Shown here: positions 1 through 5,118 of the stretch, piece after piece | Numbering within the stretch: position 1 is the stretch's first letter | Layout of the letters: every line of letters starts with the position of its first letter | Source: Pseudomonadota bacterium | GTDB taxonomy: Bacteria; Pseudomonadota; Gammaproteobacteria; SZUA-229 | Direction: 5' to 3' | DNA length: 5,118 nt | Assembly (NCBI GenBank): GCA_030673345.1 | Contig: DAOVJH010000136.1 | Location: forward strand, 1 to 5,118 | Notes under the pieces: generated by a model | The model's database searches: none | Told to the model about the DNA's origin: nothing | The model's input: only the letters and a program-made list of their open reading frames with translations | Translations under genes and position numbers: made by a program

Positions 1-315
<315 letters not shown>

Positions 316-343
316 TTATTACATTTTAATTCTTATTGAATTT

Positions 344-348
344 GGAGG
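344..348 (+). promoter_or_regulatory. Ribosome binding site that sets the amtB1 start
   Basis: GGAGG lies 8 bases before GTG 357. The longer reading from TTG 336 would put this Shine-Dalgarno sequence inside the coding region and has none of its own, so the GTG is the better start. Confidence 0.85.
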
Positions 349-356
349 GTCTCAAC

Positions 357-1625
<1,269 letters not shown>

Positions 1626-1649
1626 CAGACTCCTGCTGGTATATAGCTT

Positions 1650-1679
1650 GGTCGAGCACTTCGGTGCTCGACCTTTTTT
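1650..1679 (+). terminator. Rho-independent terminator of the first glnK-amtB operon
   Basis: A perfect 10-bp stem (GGTCGAGCAC at 1650-1659 with GTGCTCGACC at 1664-1673) closes a TTCG loop in the very stable C(UUCG)G context. Six T follow (1674-1679). It starts 24 bases after the amtB1 stop. Confidence 0.95.
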
Positions 1680-1680
1680 A

Positions 1681-1811
1681 TGTCCAGGGATGGACGGTAT
1701 GCCGCAAGGAGCCAGGGATGGCGGTGTGGCGCATGCCCATGGATGGACGGTATGTCACAAGGAGCAAGGGATGGCGGTGTGACGCATGTCCAGGTATGGT
1801 GGTGTGCCGAA
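1681..1811. repeat. Imperfect tandem repeat, ~53-bp unit, 2.5 copies
   Basis: Unit 1 (1681-1733) and unit 2 (1734-1786) match at 47 of 53 bases; a half unit follows (1787-1811). Each unit is itself two related halves of 26-27 bases sharing a CCAGGGATGG-like core and a GGTRTG tail: starts at 1681, 1708, 1734, 1761 and 1787. The core is a short inverted repeat (CCA, GGGA loop, TGG). In the first two halves the flanking pair changes together: GTCCA/TGGAC at 1682-1695 and GCCA/TGGC at 1711-1722. The other three halves carry a mismatch. The unit length is not a multiple of three and all reading frames across it give low-complexity peptides, so it is treated as non-coding. I recall similar CCATCCCTGG-rich intergenic repeats in other gammaproteobacteria, but that is memory, not a search. 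Confidence 0.85.
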
Positions 1812-1824
1812 TGTCTATTCGGCA
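1805..1824. repeat. Hairpin at the end of the repeat array
   Basis: A perfect 8-bp inverted repeat, TGCCGAAT (1805-1812) and ATTCGGCA (1817-1824), encloses GTCT. The left arm lies in the last half-unit of the tandem repeat. No T run follows on either strand, so it is not a typical intrinsic terminator; it may be the closing part of the repeat element. Confidence 0.6.
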
Positions 1825-1850
1825 TCTCATTTCGCGATCTCTTTCCAGAT

Positions 1851-1867
1851 TGCGTATGGTTAGTGCA
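1851..1867. promoter_or_regulatory. Possible NtrC-like binding site
   Basis: TGC at 1851-1853 and GCA at 1865-1867 are spaced as in the 17-bp NtrC consensus TGCACC-N5-GGTGCA, and the right half (AGTGCA) fits well, but the left half is poor. It sits about 50 bases before the start point predicted from the sigma-54 element. Weak match, supported mainly by position and gene context. Confidence 0.25.
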
Positions 1868-1879
1868 AAAACAGCCTGA

Positions 1880-2281
<402 letters not shown>

Positions 2282-2291
2282 GTAATAGTGA

Positions 2292-2309
2292 TTAGTCGAT
2301 AGCGACTGA
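2292..2309 (+). other. Small intercistronic hairpin between glnK2 and amtB2
   Basis: AGTCG (2294-2298) and CGACT (2303-2307) pair around an ATAG loop, with one wobble and one further pair outside. There is no T tail, so it should not terminate. It stands just before the weak purine-rich ribosome site (GAAGAG, 2308-2313) of amtB2 and could temper translation or protect the mRNA. The stem is short and may be chance. Confidence 0.35.
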
Positions 2310-2322
2310 AGAGAAAAGAATA

Positions 2323-3612
2323 ATGAAATATTTTAATACTATGATGGCGGCACTGACGCTGCTGCTTCTGCCTGCGATAGCACAGGCAGATACCCTGGAC
2401 AGTGGTGATACTGCATGGATACTGACGTCAACAGCACTCGTTCTGTTTATGACGCTGCCAGGTCTGGCACTATTTTATGGTGGCCTGGTCAGGGCGAAAA
2501 ATGTGCTGTCAGTTTTAATGCAGTGTTTTGTCATCGCCTGTGTGGTCAGTATCTTGTGGGTGGTTTATGGTTACAGCCTCTCATTCGGTGATGGTGGCAG
2601 TATGAACGCCTGGATCGGCGGTCTGGACAATGCATTTCTGGCCAATGTTACGCGTGAATCTTTGAGCGGCACTTTACCTGAAAGTACTTTTGTCATGTTC
2701 CAGATGACATTTGCGATTATCACGCCGGCATTGATCATCGGTGGTTTTGCCGAGCGTATGAAATTTTCCGCTATGTTGTTATTCAGTATTATCTGGGTTA
2801 GCGTCGTTTACTTCCCTGTCTGTCACTGGGTCTGGGGCGGCGGCTGGTTAGCTGAGCAGGGTCTGCTGGATTTTGCCGGCGGTACGGTTGTACATATCAC
2901 GGCGGGTGTGGCTGCTCTGGTTGCTGCTATGGTTCTGGGTAATCGTAATGGTTTTCAGACCTCAGCGATGATGCCGCATAACATGACGATGACAGTCACG
3001 GGTGCCGGCATGTTGTGGGTTGGCTGGTTCGGTTTTAATGGCGGCAGTGCTGTTGCAGCGAATGGTGATGCAGGCATGGCGATGTTGGTGACGCATGTCA
3101 GCGCAGCATGTGGCGCTATGACGTGGGCGGCACTCGAATGGATGAAATTTGGTAAACCGAGTGCCCTGGGCACGGTGACCGGTATGGTGGCTGGCTTAGG
3201 TACGATCACGCCGGCATCCGGTTATGTTGGTCCGATGGGTGCACTAGTCATCGGTATCAGTGCTGGTATCGTCTGTTTCTATGCGACAGCGTTTATTAAG
3301 CAGAAGCTGAAGATCGATGACTCGCTCGATGTGTTTCCGGTACATGGTGTTGGCGGTATATTGGGTACACTGTTAGCCGGTATATTTGTTGCTGCCGGTC
3401 TGGGCGGAGTCGGTTTTGCCGACGGTATGAACATGGGTTCTCAGCTCGGTGTGCAGTTGACGGGTGTTATCGCAACCATCGTATTTACAGCTGTTGTAAC
3501 TTTTGTCATATTGAAAGTGGTCGATGCACTGGTTGGCTTACGTGTGACTGATGAGCAGGAGACCGAAGGTCTCGATATCAGTCAGCACGAAGAGCGTGGT
3601 TATATTTTATAA
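2323..3612 (+). CDS. amtB: Ammonium transporter AmtB, E. coli type with signal peptide
   Basis: Inner-membrane trimeric ammonium channel of 429 residues (E. coli AmtB has 428). Residues 1-22 form a signal peptide with a Leu-rich core and an AQA cleavage motif, leaving a mature protein that begins DTLDSGDTAW. About 11 membrane segments follow. Every key pore residue of E. coli AmtB is found at a constant offset of +23 from mature E. coli numbering: Phe126/Phe130 (F103/F107 gate), Trp171 (W148), Asp183 (D160), His191 and His341 (twin His 168/318), Trp235, Phe238 and Ser242 (W212/F215/S219). The C-terminal tail GLRVTDEQETEGLDIS is the PII-coupling region; it ends QHEERGYIL where E. coli has HGENAY. 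The gene is 41 bases after glnK2, has a modest ribosome site, and is followed by a strong terminator, so the operon ends here. It is only distantly like the first Amt outside the pore motifs. Confidence 0.97.
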   Translation: MKYFNTMMAALTLLLLPAIAQADTLDSGDTAWILTSTALVLFMTLPGLALFYGGLVRAKNVLSVLMQCFVIACVVSILWVVYGYSLSFGDGGSMNAWIGGLDNAFLANVTRESLSGTLPESTFVMFQMTFAIITPALIIGGFAERMKFSAMLLFSIIWVSVVYFPVCHWVWGGGWLAEQGLLDFAGGTVVHITAGVAALVAAMVLGNRNGFQTSAMMPHNMTMTVTGAGMLWVGWFGFNGGSAVAANGDAGMAMLVTHVSAACGAMTWAALEWMKFGKPSALGTVTGMVAGLGTITPASGYVGPMGALVIGISAGIVCFYATAFIKQKLKIDDSLDVFPVHGVGGILGTLLAGIFVAAGLGGVGFADGMNMGSQLGVQLTGVIATIVFTAVVTFVILKVVDALVGLRVTDEQETEGLDISQHEERGYIL

Positions 3613-3625
3613 GTTTGTTACGCTG

Positions 3626-3680
3626 ATAAAAAGCCGGTTCTGTTTATCCTGTAAAGGGGGAGGCAGAACCGGCTTTTTAT
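3626..3680. terminator. Bidirectional intrinsic terminator between convergent genes
   Basis: A perfect 17-bp inverted repeat (3626-3642 with 3664-3680) contains the GC-rich core AGCCGGTTCTG and encloses a 21-base loop. It is flanked by five A on the left arm and five T on the right, so each strand reads a GC stem followed by a U run. It lies 13 bases past the amtB2 stop and can also serve the minus-strand DUF1631 gene. Confidence 0.93.
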
Positions 3681-3690
3681 TTGTTGGAGA

Positions 3691-3710
3691 ATCAGTTTTT
3701 ATAGACTGAT
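3691..3710. other. Small hairpin in the convergent intergenic region
   Basis: ATCAGT (3691-3696) pairs with ACTGAT (3705-3710) around an AT-rich 8-base loop. It abuts the next hairpin directly at 3710/3711. The stem is short and AT-rich; function unknown. Confidence 0.4.
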
Positions 3711-3732
3711 GACAGGCTTATTCAAGCCTGTC
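3711..3732 (-). other. Hairpin straddling the stop codon of the DUF1631 gene
   Basis: GACAGGCTT (3711-3719) and AAGCCTGTC (3724-3732) form a perfect 9-bp stem with a 4-base loop. The minus-strand stop TAA (3718-3720) spans the stem-loop junction. No U run follows directly, so it is more likely an mRNA 3'-end stabiliser or a supporting element to the terminator beyond it than a terminator itself. Confidence 0.6.
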
Positions 3733-5118
3733 GATGACCGCTTTGAATGCGTGGTCGAATGCTGAGTGTCCCATTATCACTTTTGATTTATTACTGGCTA
3801 TCTCTTCATTGAAATCATCGAATGATTTTTCAACCACCAGCGCACCTTTGTGATTTACAAACATCAGGTTTGAGTCCTCGATGATGATGACGGATAGTTT
3901 GCAGCGCCTGACGACCTGATCATCGCCCATGTAAACCTGGAACCACATGCCAGGCATGATGTTAGATGCCAGTGTCTGTTTGGCAGGCGCTGGTTCTTCT
4001 TCTATCGGCGCTTCTTCGACGGGCTCTGCCTGACTGATGACCTCTTCAGCATCGGTGACTTCTTCCTCTGTGAAGTTAGCATCATCGATCCGCAGCTGTA
4101 TATTTTCCCTGTAAGATTCCATGATGCTATTAACATCTTTCTTTGAATTGCTTGAGGTGTTTAAGTACTGTTCGGTTCTCTCGAGCAGGCCATCTTTGTC
4201 AGCGAGGAGCTTCGCCAGATGTTCAGCAGAGGTAACAGGCTGAACACTTTCTACGATGTGGCGCAAAGTTAAAAGCAGGTTGACCCATTCATTATTTTCT
4301 TTGCCGTTACTGATGTAGTGATTGAACATCAAAGTAGGCCAGCGTTTGAGTATCAGTGGATGCACGCCTTCAGGTAAGGTTTTACCGATGGTGGTGGCAC
4401 GCAGGGCTTTCAGTACGGTTGCGCGTGCATGATTGCGTAATAATTGTTGCTGCTGCTCTTCTTCGATTGTGCGTGCTTTTGTCTCTTCTTCTTCGATGAT
4501 AGATCTGAGCTGGTCCAGTGCATTCTGGAAAATTTCTGTGGTGAGGTCGTACTCTCCAAGGATGGAGGTAATGACCTTGTCGAGATGTTTGAACATCTCG
4601 TCTGTGTGCTCAGTAACACCGATACCAGCATCAGCGATGGTATCGAGCAGTACCCGGGCGGGGTGATCATCATAGATAAAGAATTCCTGATCAACCATGG
4701 ATGCCTTGATGATCGGAATCTGTAATCTTAAAAGCAGGGTTTTGATGGTGTCAGAAATATCGTCATCATCAATGATGGCATCAAAAATCAGCTCGATAAA
4801 ATCGATAGTTTTTTCAGCAATGGTATTGATGCGTTTGCTAACAGCACCACCGGATTTTTTTGCAATTTCAGCAAGTACTGCATCTTTGATGGCCTTGCCA
4901 TCAAGACGTTCACCTTCTGGCTGATTAAATTGCGGCAGGTTTTGAAGATTTGATAAGGCGTGAATAATTTCCTGATGACCAAAATGCTGCGGTGTACTTT
5001 TTGGGAAAAACTCACCGTAACTTTCTGATGATTTATCGGTAAGTGGGATGCCGATATAGTCGCCAACAACACGGCCAACTTCACTGGCAGGCATGCCTGA
5101 AGTGTAATGTTGATATTC
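3718..5118 (-). CDS. DUF1631 family protein, C-terminal part (5' end beyond window)
   Basis: Predicted cytoplasmic protein of unknown function. The frame is open to the window edge and gives 466 residues; a Met at 5094 lacks a ribosome site and coding continues upstream of it (EYQHYTSG), so the gene probably starts outside. Family members, as I recall, are about 700-800 residues. The DUF1631 hallmarks are seen, numbered from that Met: LLLRLQIPIIKASMVDQEFF then DHPARVLLDTIADAGIG (~120-160), a helical stretch with an EEEE/QQQQ-rich probable coiled coil (~181-235), and the W...L.LRHIVESVQP block (~270-286). An acidic, Pro-rich linker (~343-372) leads to a small C-terminal beta-rich domain (~380-458: PGMWFQVY, RRCKLSVI, LMFVNHKGALVVEK, FDHAFKAVIDRLE). 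That last domain has a PilZ-like look, but I cannot confirm cyclic-di-GMP binding, and no RxxxR motif is visible here. Homologues are sometimes labelled thymidine phosphorylase, for which I see no support. It converges on amtB2 and has no evident link to nitrogen control. Confidence 0.85.
   Translation of the reverse strand, partial: EYQHYTSGMPASEVGRVVGDYIGIPLTDKSSESYGEFFPKSTPQHFGHQEIIHALSNLQNLPQFNQPEGERLDGKAIKDAVLAEIAKKSGGAVSKRINTIAEKTIDFIELIFDAIIDDDDISDTIKTLLLRLQIPIIKASMVDQEFFIYDDHPARVLLDTIADAGIGVTEHTDEMFKHLDKVITSILGEYDLTTEIFQNALDQLRSIIEEEETKARTIEEEQQQQLLRNHARATVLKALRATTIGKTLPEGVHPLILKRWPTLMFNHYISNGKENNEWVNLLLTLRHIVESVQPVTSAEHLAKLLADKDGLLERTEQYLNTSSNSKKDVNSIMESYRENIQLRIDDANFTEEEVTDAEEVISQAEPVEEAPIEEEPAPAKQTLASNIMPGMWFQVYMGDDQVVRRCKLSVIIIEDSNLMFVNHKGALVVEKSFDDFNEEIASNKSKVIMGHSAFDHAFKAVIDRLE

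Noticed and set aside
316..356. Internal promoter or terminator between glnK1 and amtB1.
   Set aside because: The 41-base gap is AT-rich, has no stem with a T run and no recognisable promoter pair; only the ribosome site is supported.
1681..1811. CRISPR array.
   Set aside because: The half-units are contiguous with no unique spacers between them and the copies are diverged, unlike the near-identical repeats of a CRISPR.
4433..4924. Plus-strand open frames opposite the DUF1631 gene.
   Set aside because: They are antisense shadows, rich in Ser and Cys from reverse reading of Glu/Asp/Gln-rich codons, and lack family resemblance.

Overview
This window looks like chromosomal DNA of a gammaproteobacterium of moderate GC content. 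The basis is the closeness of the PII proteins and the second Amt protein to enterobacterial GlnK/GlnB and AmtB, a DUF1631-type gene, and a CCAGGGATGG-core intergenic repeat of a kind I recall from gammaproteobacterial genomes. The genus cannot be fixed from the sequence. A methylotrophic or sulfur-oxidising lineage is only a guess.

Layout: (1) positions 1-1679 hold the end of a first glnK-amtB operon: a PII gene lacking its first ~8 codons at the window edge, a signal-peptide-less Amt ammonium transporter (best start GTG 357), and a strong UUCG-loop intrinsic terminator. (2) Positions 1680-1942 are non-coding: about 2.5 copies of a 53-bp tandem repeat built of ~26-bp half-units, a hairpin, and a probable sigma-54 promoter with a possible weak NtrC-like site upstream. 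(3) Positions 1943-3680 hold a second glnK-amtB operon: a full-length PII protein and an E. coli-type AmtB with a signal peptide, ending in a long terminator that is symmetrical enough to work in both directions. (4) Positions 3691-5118 hold the convergent end of a DUF1631-family gene on the minus strand, open through the window edge, with a hairpin straddling its stop codon.

How the genes work together: under nitrogen limitation each Amt trimer conducts ammonium into the cell. The cognate PII protein senses ATP/ADP and 2-oxoglutarate, is probably uridylylated at Tyr51, and can plug the channel with its T-loop when nitrogen is plentiful. The two PII proteins are about 84% identical over the shared 104 residues with an identical T-loop, while the two Amt proteins belong to clearly different subtypes. 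Cross-talk between the operons is therefore likely.

I see no undescribed defence, mobile or biosynthetic system here. The points most worth a second look are the tandem pair of unlike glnK-amtB modules, the structured repeat array between them, the putative sigma-54 control of the second module, and the run of three hairpins at the convergent gene ends.
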